64,000 nt of DNA from Alisma plantago-aquatica (lineage: Eukaryota; Streptophyta; Magnoliopsida; Alismatales; Alismataceae), in contig OY856411.1 of assembly GCA_963693085.1 (NCBI GenBank), positions 112,039,267 through 112,103,266 of the forward strand. Direction: 5' to 3'. This document shows, in pieces, positions 11,633 through 24,099 of the stretch (positions within the stretch are counted from its first letter, which is position 1; each line of letters opens with the position of its first letter). The notes below the pieces were generated by a model. That model did not search any database, was not told the origin of the DNA, and worked only from the letters and a program-made list of their open reading frames with translations. Position numbers and translations under genes: made by a program.

Positions 11633-12590
11633 TTTCCAAAATCAACACTTCTCATTCAAGCATAATCAAGAATACAAGAGCAATGACTAAAATTAAACAT
11701 GGTATTATCAGTACCATTACATGTGGTCTTATCTAAAATTTTGATAGACAAAAGATCTATCGGCCTCTCATTGAGATGAGAGAGGCTTTTGAGGTGATTT
11801 TTCACCAATGCTTTAGATACCTGACAGACTTCATAAGCTACTTGATTCATGTTTGAAATCATCTCAAGAATTTTGTATATCTCCAAATTCTTAGTTACCC
11901 AACAAACGAGTGGTATGGGTGTATCAATCATTCACATTATCTTCTGGGTTATACCTAAAGTGAACCTTCTTTAATCACACATATTTCCTCAACCCCTTGC
12001 TCCTATTGGCCTTCTTGTGGTATACCTTCAACCTCTCCCTCCACCGCCTATTCAGTTATGCATTCTTTGACAAGAAGCCTAATTCTTCTTCTCCTGTCTT
12101 CTGAGGGAGAAATTTTTTTGATTTGACCTTTTTGCTTCATCTTGGTGCTTCTTCCCTTGATCTTCCTCCCTTCCAGTGTAGGAGTATCATCTACTTTATG
12201 TCTATTGTGTTTTACTCTAGCTGAAAAGGGTTCCCTATCCACTGTCTCTTCCAATTCAATCTCATTTATAAGCATATCCGTATATACAGTTTCTTCTGAG
12301 AATTTGATCACTTCATCAACATCTAGATAGATGATTGTATGTGACTCTTTCCTTGTGGTCTCACACCCTTTCCTACTTTTAGCACTCTTCTTTTTCTTCC
12401 ATACCTTAGCAGGTCATGTATGATGTTCCTGAGTTTCTGCATCAAGGACTGTGGCCCTTTCTGTCTCACACATTTCCTCTTCTGCCTCATTCTCGAATCC
12501 TACAAACTTGTTGTTGCAGGTAGTGTTTAGAGGGTTATCTTCTTGGGTCCATTGGTGTCTCCTGTGATAATTTTTATGTCTCTAGAATGG
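11633..12590 (-). mobile_element. Insertion flanked by 15-bp direct repeats
   Basis: The 15-mer acaataattattatt occurs at 11618-11632 and again at 12591-12605. The related LTR-like copy at about 13850-13900 has only one such region and lacks the DNA between them. Target duplications of this length suggest target-primed (LINE-machinery) retroposition. Read on the minus strand the 3' end has only a short A-run (ggaaaaa), so the tail has decayed or never was long. Confidence 0.55.
11656..12560 (-). pseudogene. Unidentified coding-like fragment in the insertion
   Basis: The minus strand shows an unusually open frame from about 12560 to 12050 with one stop. It is Glu-rich at first (NEAEEEMCETE), then Lys/Arg-rich (KKKKSAKSRKG, later EDRRRRIRLL). 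A second frame of about 90 residues follows at 11931-11656. I do not recognise the family. It may be part of a retrotransposon structural protein or a retroposed host gene fragment. The mixed acidic/basic composition suggests a disordered, perhaps nucleic-acid-binding protein, which is inference only. Confidence 0.35.
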
Positions 12591-13494
12591 ACAATAATTA
12601 TTATTACATAGTTGAAGATGAATTTTCTATTATAATTCCTCAACCCATTTTTGCTCAATCTCTGGGTATATCCTCTCTTGGGGTTTTATCCCTACAATGG
12701 ACTTAGACCACCTTCCCAATCATGGGCTTGACCTTTTGTGACCTTCCCAATCATGGGCTTGGTCATAGTCATCTCAATGTATTTCTTTCCATATCTAGAC
12801 ATCCATAGATAGCATGGAATTTTGAGCAAGATATATTAATAGTATGTGATACTCATAGGGGCCTTATAGATTGCAGGAAGTAAATAAACATCCAAGTAGT
12901 TTAATTGTAATCCAGCTGGGATACTTTGAGAAAACCTTGAAAGTCAATAAGGAGAGCATTCATAAGTGTAACAATGTACCTTTTCTTTCATGAAGAAACC
13001 ATGAAACATGTACTTCAAACATATATCCAAATATCTAAGCATTGAACATAAGCAACCGACATTATCTGCATGTATGTATACTCTAAAGTGTCATCAATCA
13101 TATTCAAAATACTAATCATGGTTTAGTCTAGGGTTTAGGTTTCCTTGGTAAAGAGTCATGATTAGGGTTATGCTTCAAAACCCTAATTCCCATGTTCATT
13201 TATCTAAAGACTCAAGAGCTGTAATTCATATTAAGTGTAACCATGATTATTAGATCTACCATGTTATTGCATTGTGGACACTTATATCAAATTATGTGCA
13301 TCAAGATTATCACAAGTTATGATCTTTGGTTTCAAAACCCTATTTACACATATTGATGATTACTCACTTTAGAAATCCTGATTATACATCACCATTATCA
13401 TGATCATCTTGGACTATCAGTTTATATCTGATAATCCATTATCATAATTTAGTACATCACAAGTAATGGCCCCCTCCCCCTGCTATCCCCTATT

Positions 13495-13998
13495 CAGGCA
13501 GACTGAGAGGGAAAGTGCCATTAACATAAATACATGATCAAGGTTTATCAAATAACTAGAAATAATTAATAAAATATAAGTTGAAAAGAGTCTGTACAAG
13601 GTAATATTTCCATAAAGGAATTACATGATATGATTTTCTAGAGTTTGCAACATGAAATGAAACTAACTAACTAAATCCTCTAGAATTACATTACTTCTTG
13701 TTCGTTTGGTGCCTTCTTCTATGGATGTCTATTTTCCATTATACTTGCATAAATGATAGAAAATTATCCTAAAATGTCGAGAAATCAAAACTCGATCAGT
13801 ATAACAAGTTATACTGCTATGTGGGGGAAACAAAAGTTTACATATATTTGTAACAACAAAATCACAACAATTATTGTTTACAAAATAAAAATTACATTTC
13901 CTTCATAACTTCTCAACCCATTTTTACTCAACCTCTGGGATACCCTTTCAGGGTCTTGTCCTTGTAGTGGACATTAGGCCACCTTCTCAATCTGGAGC
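13495..13998 (-). repeat. Gypsy LTR, left part (split by CACTA)
   Basis: Continuous with 24857 once the CACTA element and one agc target copy are removed. Together with 24857-26519 it forms the 3' LTR region of the minus-strand Tekay-type element. The left boundary near 13495 is approximate. Confidence 0.5.
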
Positions 13999-14480
13999 AA
14001 CTAGTATAGATACTACATTTAACGTCGATTAAAATGGACTTCTTACATCACTTTCCAAGCGACACCCAAGTGAGTGACACTAAAGGTAGAAGCATATGGT
14101 GTCGGTTCCAAAATTGATGAAATGGAGCCGACCCCGATTGAAATAAAAAAAGAACCGACACAAGTAGGATCCATATTCGTCGGTTATATACAGAAAACTG
14201 ATGCTTGTTTCCATACCCAATTTTTTTTGGCCCGGGTTAGAACATTGTCGTCGGTTATTTATGTAAAAATAGACGACGAACTCCCTTTCCAAACAAAAAG
14301 TGTTTGGTTCATAGTCGTCAATTCAATGTAAAACTAACAATACAACTATAAATTTTCATCAATTATCATTTCATAAACCGACGCCTATCTCCATACTCAA
14401 TTTTTTTTGTTCCAGGTTAGGACATAGTTGTTAGTTTTTTATAAACAACCAAAGATGTAGACCTTCATTGATGGTTCTTA
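13999..14480. repeat. Left subterminal repeats of the CACTA element
   Basis: Several copies of gtcggtt or its complement occur within 480 bp of the left end, for example near 14098, 14178 and 14250, with aaccgacg near 14376. Many pair with a gacgac half a turn or more away. In En/Spm elements such repeats bind the element's DNA-binding protein; that role is inferred here. Confidence 0.75.
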
Positions 14481-14671
14481 TAAATAACCTACAAATAAGT
14501 GTCATTTTTTTTAATACCAGCTTGCAGGCCCGCTGTCCGGCTTGTCAAAAGGATGCAGAACCTACAGTTCAGTTCTGAACTACATGTTTACAACATCCTA
14601 TGATTCATCCTAACAACATGCCACAAACATGCAATAACAAGATGATAAAGACTATATTATACATCATGTGA

Positions 14672-14920
14672 TTCACACACATGTAGAAACACAATTAATT
14701 CATTCACATGATTCACACACATGTATAAACCTGTAGTTCTATTCATTCATCCATTTTCACATTCACACACATGTAGAAACCTACAGTTGCATTTATTCAT
14801 CTATTTTCATATTCACACACATGTAGAAGCACATTCATTCATTCATCTTCACATTCACACACATGTATATAGATCAAATTTCAATAAGACAATTCAAAAA
14901 AAGTCATTCACACATGTATA
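14672..14920 (+). repeat. Minisatellite with ttcacacacatgt core
   Basis: The core ttcacacacatgt begins at 14672, 14712, 14762, 14812 and 14854, with a shorter form at 14907. The period is about 40-53 bp. It lies in noncoding DNA inside the left arm of the CACTA element. The open frame across it is a by-product of the repeat. Confidence 0.8.
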
Positions 14921-16157
14921 TATAAGCACTACATATATACATAAATAATGACACCAAAGTTTAAAAATGTCAATATTTATCATCAGTACCCCAATCATGA
15001 TAAAAAAATTGCATCCCTTTAAAAGGGTTTTGCCCATTGTTCTCTTATGTCATCTAATTGTTCTATCGTATATGGCATATGTGTACATCTAACAGCTTTT
15101 CCCCAGTATTGAGGTCACTAGTTTTAAACACCTGGAAAGAGAATGATGTATACATATTATTAATAAGTTTGATATTTTCATATTATCTAATGAGACTATA
15201 CTTATGATTATCAAGACTATATATTACCTATTGTATGTTTTCGATGTCTTATGCATCATATCTGACAATCATGTCCATATACTACATCACGTAGTATCCA
15301 CATGCCCAGTAGTTGTTTTGTACAACACACTATAAATTTCAACATACAACATGTTAATAAATAAAAATAAGCATAGTTCACATAAATAAAATATGCATTG
15401 GAGTCAGGAAACTACATCCACATTCTTCCAAACTATTGTTTTTTTTTCTTATCCACATTTCCTCTAGCATTTTTGAAATCTTTTAAAGCCCTATACATTA
15501 ATGTAACACATTGAATTATATTAGTAAATAGTCATGTAATAATAGATGTTAACGGATATATATGAAAATTTTCTCACATATATAATGGTCTTTTCAAATA
15601 GTGTCCTGAACGGTATAATTCGTTCCCCTTAGGATCTAGATTATAAACAGTCAGCGTTTCGGGGAAAATAACTAATAACTCCCAATGCTTACCTCTAGTG
15701 ATAAGAAAGTAAAAAATATATAACTCAAAATCCACAATGAAATGTAATTTTCTTAAGTAAAAAATATAAGCAAAGTAAACTTACATGGCATTATATGGAG
15801 CTATTATCACACTCTTTTTCTTTTCACGCTCTTTTTCTTTTCACTAAAATATTTAAAAGCAATAGAGACGTATAAGGTAACTAATATAGGGTCTTCATTT
15901 GTAAGACTGATCAAGGATGGAAATAGAAATCCCACGAGTCATTGAAAAATATTTACAGAACCTATGTAAGTGGCTACAAAATATATATTACATATGCATT
16001 AATATATAAGAAAATAGATCACCATATATAAAATGAGGTATATAGATATATAAATAAGATATCACCATATCCATAGTTCTATCACAGATGAATTCAACCA
16101 AGCATAATGAAACAACTCCAAAATATCTTGTAGAAATATATTATTATCGTATGATTA
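14921..16157. other. CACTA left arm, noncoding
   Basis: AT-rich DNA between the minisatellite and the 3' end of the second CACTA gene. No frame or repeat worth reporting was seen. Confidence 0.5.
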
Positions 16158-19100
16158 GCCTATAACATCCTCCACCATAAAAACAATAATAGGTAGAGTT
16201 TCAAAATGTTCACCTATCCATATTTGCATACCCCTGCATTGAGGATCTATCGAGTCAAATAGGTCCTTTGCAAGCCAACTAGGTACTTGAGGAAGAGGTG
16301 GAGGTGGAGGAGGATGAGCTATAGCGGGTTTCTTCCCTTTGTCCTGCATATATAATTTCATATCAATTTTTATGTATATACATATACCAATTAACGTAAT
16401 GTAAATTTATCGTACATGATCAGTATAGATGACTCCTGCTTTGGGCCACAAGACCACTCCGTCTTCTACTTCACTAAGCGTGACAACATTTGGGTGGGCA
16501 TATGGCAATGGATGTTGCCTCCAAGTGGGGAAGGAAAGCCTTGGGCTCACACAAATCACACCATCAGGTACTAGAGTGCCATTAATTGAGTCCCCTAGAA
16601 GGCGTGGGTAAGCCTCACCCTCTACAATGACGTATTCTTTAAATTTTAGATGGCATGACCTCAACCCCTACAAATTTACATAAACTTTTTTTTGAAGGAA
16701 ACAACTCAATATCATTCAAAACAAGCCATACAGCATCTACAAGATAGTAATCTCACACCAAAGTACCAAACATGACTCCTTTGAGAGACTAACATAGCAC
16801 ACAGGCTCAGATTGGGAAGCTATAGGTAAATTACATGCACGAACCCTCTATGTTGTGGTCGTCCAAAGCAGCTATCTATGAGGGAAACCTTCAATCTGCA
16901 CGAGCCCTTGAGGATATCGGAAAAAGAAATGGAAGTACATCCAACAGAGATCGCTATCTCATCCATGCTTGAGGCCACCAGAAAATTAGAGAGCTCGACC
17001 CAAACCACAACAAACAAAACTAGCAAACTACAGCTTACGACTAAAACCCAGAAAAAGAACAGAAAATAACAACAAGTGAGGCCAGTCAAGAAATTTCCCA
17101 AGCTCACAGGAAGCTCACACGGGCATTTACTCGAACAGCTTGGGTGCAACACTCTAGAGAGCTGGGAGGGGGGCAAAAAGCTCTGTTGGCGCATACTCAG
17201 AGGAGAAAGGGCCTACAAGGATTGAAGGTGAGGGGTAGAAAGTGCTGGGTAACCCCACCACCACTCCCAAACACCCCTACGAACAGGGGGCAAGAGCATC
17301 CTCACAAAGCACAAAACCCGATTTCTCTCCCTCTACCGGTACACCATGGAGTTGCCCAAAACCTCGTCGTCCTTCCGCATGAGCACCCAAACTCCACGAC
17401 CTGCAACAAACACACAAACAGAAAATGAGAGGGGCTCAGCCAAACAGCCTGCCGCCACCTGGAGCTCGCCACCACCAGTAATCATCCTCCTGGATCTGGG
17501 CCGCCAGCCGAAGGCGAGACCACCGCGGACACCTGCTCGCAAGCAGATATCCCAAGCGTTGCGGAAACGGGGAAAATGAAAATGTTGCGGGAGGCAACTC
17601 ACACCAAGAGAAAAGCCAGACTCAGACGAGCGGGAGGGGGGTTGGGGAAGAGCCCAGGGGGAGAGGGTGTAGCCAGACGAGCGCCAGTCACCTCTCCCCC
17701 GAGCAAGAGACGCCTCTGCTGGGGGGAACTACCAAATTGCCAGAGTATGTTATATATACCTAAACATATCATCTTGAAAAGACTAGATACTATGCCATAA
17801 AAATACTTACAACAAACGTGCTAGGTGGTGGGTCTGAAGGATTACTCCCAACCACCTCTACATGATTACTCCCAACCACTTCTATCATAGGGTAAGAGCG
17901 GCACGACACAAGTACTATCTAAGTGGCAGCCTGAGACACCTGCCACTTTCTCATTGCTTCCTAGACTCTCTTTTCAATTAACTCATTTCTACACATGGCC
18001 AAAAGAAATTCCTTTTGATTCTTGAATTCCCTTTGCAATAACATTCTAAAAAAAGAATAGGTTACCCCAACTTTTGAAAATCCCTCTTTTTAGACATATT
18101 TGCATTGTGATGGCCCAAAGAACGCTCTTAGGCCAACACCAGCGCTTGCAGCCCTAATACGTCCAGGATGCTCTGGGTTATCGAGAGCTACTGTCAATTC
18201 ATCCCTTGTGCCCTCATGAATGAACGAGCCTTGCTTCATGTGCTCGTGAAGCTCCCACTAATCATCATCAATAGAAATTGGTAAGTAAACATAACAATCG
18301 TCAATACTAATTGCTATGAGAGTTGAATTTTATCATTTTTATAGCTGCCTCAGCAGTTGTAGGGTTGGTTTTATCTCCTTTTTTGTTTTGCATCCCATCT
18401 ATCCACACATCATGGTGATGTAGAGGTGTGGTATTAGTAGAGGACTCAATAGTCTCAGTAGTAGGAGCAGTAGGCTACTGGATGGAAGATGCCTGCAGCT
18501 TTTGGTGAAGGGATGCATAGCCACCTGGACCCATTATGTGGTCATTCACATTCAGTGCATGCCTTGCTATGTGAGCATCGGTGATAGCCTTGTTAGTAAG
18601 CACATTGAATTGGTTAGTAACAATCAAGGTCAATCATAAATAGGTGAATTCATAAGAATGTATACTAATTAAACTAGGAGTGACGCTTAATACCTTTAAT
18701 TCATTAGTATTTCTCTTAGCAACAAACACCTCCCACTCAATCAAGTCCTAGTAGTTCCATTACTCAAAGTCTAACTTCTTCCTCTTATCAGCCTCTTGTA
18801 TGTATTGTCAGTTGCGAGTTGTCCTATAGTTCCTTAGGACCCTCCCACAACATTGCATCACCTTTTTACAATGTAGGCTTTCATCCAGTTCAAATAGACT
18901 CTACAAAATTTCATATATTTAATAGAGTATTCTAAAAAATAGAATTGTAAATAACTTTAAAGATATAATTGCAAATGATAATATCTCACATATAGTTCTT
19001 TCCATACTAAGTCATTCTTGCTTTTAGGAACTGTATGCCAAAATTCCACATTTACACTACAATGGTTATGAGTAAGAACCTCAAGATATGAAACAAATGA

Positions 19101-19160
19101 GCTGCGGTTCTTTCCAACTGGATTTCCTGCATGATCAAAATCCAAAACCAATTTTGGTCC
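16158..19160 (-). pseudogene. CACTA second gene, Ptta/En-Spm transposase-like
   Basis: The family corresponds to the companion (tnpA-like) protein of plant CACTA elements, thought to bind the element ends. Exon pieces on the minus strand run in order. At 19151-18957 the frame reads FDHAGNPVGKN...FWHTVPK, matching the family's N-terminal part. Near 18220-18120 it reads ELTVALDNPEHPGRIRA, followed by a GLRAFFG piece. The C-terminal exons are 16667-16416 and 16343-16158, the last with a Pro run (HPPPPPPLPQVP). Splice sites are good: gtaagtat after 17811 and tag before 16667, then gtacg after 16416 and gcag before 16343, both junctions phase 0. Stops in the middle exons (18900-18300) break the gene. 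Confidence 0.8.
16686..17740 (-). mobile_element. GC-rich LINE-like insertion in an intron of the second CACTA gene
   Basis: A block of about 1 kb is clearly richer in G+C than its surroundings, with a sharp edge near 17740. On the minus strand it ends in aagg-type sequence and an A8 tail (T8 on + at 16686-16693), as in 5'-truncated or internally deleted plant LINEs. The host intron runs 17810-16668. Several short frames are open on both strands, as expected for GC-rich DNA; none matches a family I know. A clean target duplication was not found. A retroposed gene fragment is the alternative. Confidence 0.5.
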
Positions 19161-19543
19161 ATTGCCCCTTTTTTGTATTTACTTGTTCATCATAGTGATG
19201 CCCCTAATTTTTCTGATTTTTTATGCTTATCATCAAGTGGAACAAGATTTTTAGAGGGTACATCCTCAACCTAAAAATTGACAAAAAAGCACATATAGGA
19301 TATAACTTATACATGGACATAGCTAGATATATTGTAAAACTTACATTGTGACAGGGCGCCCCACCCTCATGGTGATCACCATCATGATCATCATACTCAT
19401 GGTCAACAATCTGAAAAAGTGTCATATAAAAAATAATCAAACATTGAACAGTTAATATTTAGTGAAATTAATATAAAATTGTAAAGTTCACATCGATCTA
19501 ACATTCAAAAAAATAAAATATTTAAAAAATTAAAAACAGGCCT

Positions 19544-22500
19544 CTAATATTGAGATCTTTTATTAATTAACACTCCTTCGGTTTGATCTCCATGCACATA
19601 TAAGTCATCATTAGCTTCAATATTTGGTGTTGGCAAGCCAAGTGAGAATGGACTGGAGTCATCATACTTATCATAGCACTCTTCTTCATATATAGGATCT
19701 TCAATGAACTGTCTTTTACCATGAAAAACAACTGACCATTTTTCATTTGCAAGATCATCGATATAAAATACATGTTTCTCCTGTGATGCCAATATGAATG
19801 GTTCACCCTTCTCGCCAATCTTTTCAAAATTCACTATTGTGAAATCCAATTCATCCACTATAACTCCTTTGGTGTTATCAACCCAATTACACTTAAAAAG
19901 TAGAATTTTGAAATCTATGAAGTCAAACTCCCATATGTCTTCAATGACACCGTAATATGACATTTTAGCTTCACGTGGACTCTTATCTTTCACACAAGAA
20001 AAAACAATGAAGATGTTTGAAGGGTGACCCCACTATTTTGGACGATGCTCTTTTCATCTTGATGTTTTGTGTAATATGAAAACACATTTATGTCAAACCC
20101 TTCATAAGACATAACATTCATTTTTGGTTTAAAGGAGAGGCATTTGATATTTTCAACAATATTATTTGGTGTTTTGAGATAGTTGATGTAAGACTTTATC
20201 TTCAAACTACTTTATAAATGTCTTGTTATGCTCTCTAGAAAGACACATTTAATTGGCTCGAGGATACTGTTTCTTGATGAAATTGGTATGTTCTGTGATA
20301 TAAACACTCACTTCATCAATGTTGTGTAAAATATACAAGTGAGCTTGCTCCCATAGTTCACGATTGATTACTTTCATTCGTGCTCCTAAAGTCCCTTTTC
20401 CAGAACAGTCCTCAATATTCTTGTCATTTACATGAGCTTCATTACCACTCAGAAAGTCATTTCAAAAATCCATAACCTCTCTCGCCACATAACCTCAATA
20501 ATACTCCGTTCAAGCCGATAACAGTTTTGAACATCACCTTGAAAAATGCTGATGTATCATTCAAAAGGATATATCCAATGTAAGAAAATTGGTCCCAACA
20601 TTTTCACTTCCCTAGTCAAGTAGACAACAAGATGTACCATGATATCAAAGAATGAAGGAGAAAATACATCTCAAGATGACATAGGGTAACAACCACTTCT
20701 TTTTGCAACTTATCGAAATTCTCAAGATCAATACCTTTGCTACATAGATGGTTGAAGAAGAAATAAAGTTTGGCGATTGCAAACCTTACATGCTTTGGTA
20801 GTATAGGTCAAATTGTCACATGTGATATTTGTTGCATTAGAGTGTGACAATCATGAGATTTAAGACCTATCAACTTCAGAATTTCATTGATACCAATCTA
20901 TCGATGTTGGAAGAGTAACAGTATGGTACCTTTACATTAACCAAGCACTCACAAAAGCTTTCTTCTCCTTTCTAGACAACGTGTAACAAGCAGGAGTTAA
21001 ATATGTTCTCCAATCACTACCAACTACTTATGTTACTTTTTTCCTTATTCCCATTTCATGTAGGTCCATTCTGGATTTGATGCCATCTTTAGTCTTATAC
21101 TCAACAGAGTACCAATGACGCTATCACATACAATTTTCTCAATATGCATGAGATCGATACAATGCCTAACTGCCAAAGAACTCCAATAAGGAAGATCCCA
21201 AAATATTGACCTTCTTGTTGAATAAATATTTGTCACTTTGTGTGGGAATGGTACATTGTGATCTCTTAACTAATTCATTGACAAAATATTTTACTCTTTC
21301 ATAAACAACCTCCCTTGTTATAGGTTTAGGGGCACTCCATTCCTCATTCCATCCATTGAATGTTTTACGCAACCTATGATATAAATGGAATTTTGGAAGA
21401 AACCTTCGATGACCAAAATATACAGTCTTGCCGCCATGTTTTAGTCATATTGAATCAATGTTCTCTTCACATATAGGGCATGCTTTGGATCCTTTTACAA
21501 TGTATCCCGGTAAATTCCCATATGCTGGAAAGTCATAGATAGTGAAAAACAACATAGCATGCAACCAAAATGTCTCTCTACATGAAGCATCATAGGTCAT
21601 CACACCTTCACCCCAAAGTTTCTTTAAGTCATCAATCAGAGGTTCAAGATAAATGCCAATATCATTTCCAAATTGTTTAGGGCCCGATATCAACAATGAC
21701 AACATAACATACTTATTTTTTATACCTACAGAGAGGAAGATTGTATATAAAAACCATAATAGGCCAAGTGCTATGTTGGATTTTCAATGTGTCGTATGGA
21801 TTCATCCCATCGATACAAAGCACAAGTCTTAGAATCTTGACTTCTTCACCAAATCTAGGGTACAATAAATCAACCTTCTTCCACTGGGGAATTAGACACA
21901 TGCCGTAGGATCCCATCATTATTTTTTTAACCTCTGCATGCCACCTTAAATTCTCTACATCTTTTGGATTGGAAAATAAGCATTGAAACCATGGTATTAA
22001 AGGTAGATACCACATCACCTTGGTAGGAGAGACAATTTTGGACTTCCCGAAGTCGTCATTTTATACCTTGACGTCCCAAATTTCAAACAATCTTTCAAAT
22101 CCACATAGTCATTTTAAAATATTACAAAATCATTCGGGCATGCATGTATCTTCTTAGCCTCCATTCCCATTGGGCATAATATTTTCTTTAACTTGTATGT
22201 TGAGATTGGAAGCTTGTTTCCTTTAGGAAGATTTCTTTCAATAAAGACAACAATGATGTGAAACTTTTATTGCTCCATCTATTGTTAGCCTTCAAATTAT
22301 ACAATCTCAACACAACACTCAACTTTGTAAACTTAGTACAACATGTGTATAACAGTCTCTAAGCATCATGTACAATGTTCCTAAAAAAGGAAGGTGAATT
22401 GGTGTGCTCTACCCCACAACCATCCAACATCACATTGAAAACGTCTATCAGAATTACTTTGTTCACATCTACATCATTGGTGGAAATTTCTTGTTCAACA

Positions 22501-22775
22501 CAAGCACTGCTATTGACATCTAATGATCTCAGGTTTGAAATCTCTCCATGTCAGTACCATTATGTATAGCCTTGTACAATCTCATTGCACATGACATGAC
22601 TTTTGATTTCATCACTAGTGTTGACTTTCAAGTTGTTACCGCAATGCCTACATGGACAGTAAAACCTATCTCTAGGTTATTTTCTATGTTCCTCCATAAA
22701 TCTAATAAACTGATCAAGACCAACAATAAACTTTGGGGTGCAGAGATTTGGAATGGGCATCCATGATCTATCCAT
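19544..22775 (-). pseudogene. CACTA TNP2-type transposase gene
   Basis: This is the catalytic transposase of plant CACTA elements, expected to act in the nucleus on the 13999 and 24856 ends. On the minus strand ATG at 22775 begins MDRSWMPIPN, the transposase-associated zinc domain, with CPCRHCGNN near residue 40. The transposase_21 core follows at about 22350-21045: SLLISGPKQFGNDI, FPAYGNLPGYIVKG, and YWSSLAVRHCIDLMHIEK. Traces of the DUF4218 region (CYTLSRKEKKAF, SFFDIMVHL) lie near 20990-20600. The DUF4216 region at 19993-19544 is open (YYGVIEDI, PFILASQ). Frame shifts and stops occur throughout the first two thirds. Introns likely exist but were not all placed. Confidence 0.92.
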
Positions 22776-22799
22776 TATATAATCAAAGAGAAAACAAGT

Positions 22800-22925
22800 A
22801 TTAGGATTTAGGGTTTACATATTAAGTTAAGGATTTACAGTTAGATTAGGGTTTATTATTTTAGATTTAGGGATAAGGATTTAAATATTTGGGTTTAGGG
22901 TTTAGGGTTAAAAGATTAGGGTTTA
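22800..22925 (-). repeat. Telomere-like TTTAGGG motifs upstream of TNP2
   Basis: The + strand has several ttagggttt or tttaggg units, with an uninterrupted run gggtttagggtttaggg near 22892-22908. Read in the direction of the transposase gene they are AAACCCTA telo-box motifs placed 25-150 bp upstream of the ATG. Plant telo-boxes are known promoter elements of growth-linked genes; a regulatory role here is inferred. Confidence 0.65.
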
Positions 22926-23362
22926 GTAGTGAATGTGTGTACTTCCTATCCCATTCTTGAACACCTAATCTCACTAGTTAGTGTATGATGTGTATTTGAT
23001 TTTCAAGAAAATTTTGGTAGCATTTCCCCACAGTACCCCAAGTACACCGATGTACATGGGCAAATGCCCACCAACATATGTCCTTAGAGAACAAATGGGG
23101 AAGTGTTGGAGAAACATATTGAAAACTAAAAATACATTATACACTTACATCCTAAGTGAGATTCTGTGTTCAAGAATAGTCCCAAATCGGGGACTATCCA
23201 AGAATTACTCCTAGTGAGTAAATCTTGGACGTGTTTCTAGGCTAACAAAATACATGTATATATGTTGTCATTCTTATCCTATGATCATAGTTTCATCATT
23301 CATATCCTAGGTTTTATGTAACATCATTTCATTCAATTCATTCTTCCATTTGGGTTAGTTTA

Positions 23363-23660
23363 TTCATGCATCATTAACCCTAATTAATCAATATTAATCA
23401 ACTACACAATCTTAAATCTCATTTATTGAACTAAGTTAAATCAATCACTAACAAGAGAGAAAGAAAGCAATATTAATTAATTAAATTCATTCATGCATCA
23501 TTAATCCTAATTAATCAATATTAATCAACCACACAATCTTGACGAGTAATTATTGAACTAAGTTAAATCAATCACTAATAAGAGAGAAAGAAAACAATAT
23601 TAATTAATTAAGTTCATTCATGCATCATTAATGCTACTTAATCAAAATCAACTTTTGATT
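23363..23660. repeat. 127-bp tandem duplication
   Basis: The phrase ttcatgcatcattaa starts at 23363, 23490 and 23617, a period of 127 bp in both steps. The first two units are nearly identical and the third is partial. It sits upstream of the TNP2 gene within the CACTA element. Confidence 0.85.
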
Positions 23661-23664
23661 AACC

Positions 23665-24040
23665 ACTCACCGCAATGGTGGAGCATGCTACGGAGGCGAC
23701 AGCCAGACGTGGAGGTGGTCGCATCTAAAGAAGAAGGAAGGTGGGGCTACGATGATGGCTGGAGGTGAAGCAGACTATAGTGGCAGCGACTGGAGCAGGA
23801 TAGAATGACAGTCAGTGGTTAGCTGAGTGGCCAGCGGCAGTGACTGGAGCAGGATGGAGTAGTGTCCTCCAAAGCTCCTCAGGCTGTGACGTCCTCCCAA
23901 GCTACTTGTTGAAGGAGGAGGTGATAAGTAGAGGGGAGCGGTAGTGGATGATTGGATGAAGAGAGGAGCAAATCAGTGGAGGTGGACCTTTGAGCTATGG
24001 AGGCAGCGCATGCGGGCAGGGATCGCAAATTGCTAGAGAA
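23665..24040 (-). other. GC-richer block near the CACTA right end
   Basis: About 370 bp are richer in G+C, with the phrase gactggagcaggat repeated near 23790 and 23840. It may be the transposon's first noncoding exon or promoter-proximal DNA for minus-strand transcription. No sustained frame. Confidence 0.4.
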
Positions 24041-24099
24041 GAATAGGTCAATTGTGATGAAACTGAGAATGGGAAAAAGTTTGTTTCACACAAGTGTTA

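Larger units (their letters stand above)
11221..13490 (-). repeat. LTR-like fragment related to 13495-13998 plus 24857-25500
   Basis: Blocks at 11370-11430 and 12640-12960 resemble blocks at 13615-13700 and 13895-13998/24857-25130. Examples are cctcaacccattttt..ctcaa..tctggg and gtaggaa(a/g)taaataaa. Orientation is inferred from the neighbouring minus-strand Tekay element. The fragment is interrupted by an insertion at 11633-12590. The ends are uncertain. Confidence 0.45.

Noticed and set aside
17144..17800. + strand Pro/Arg-rich frames as genes
   Set aside because: They lie in the GC-rich LINE-like block. No family resemblance, and both strands are open.
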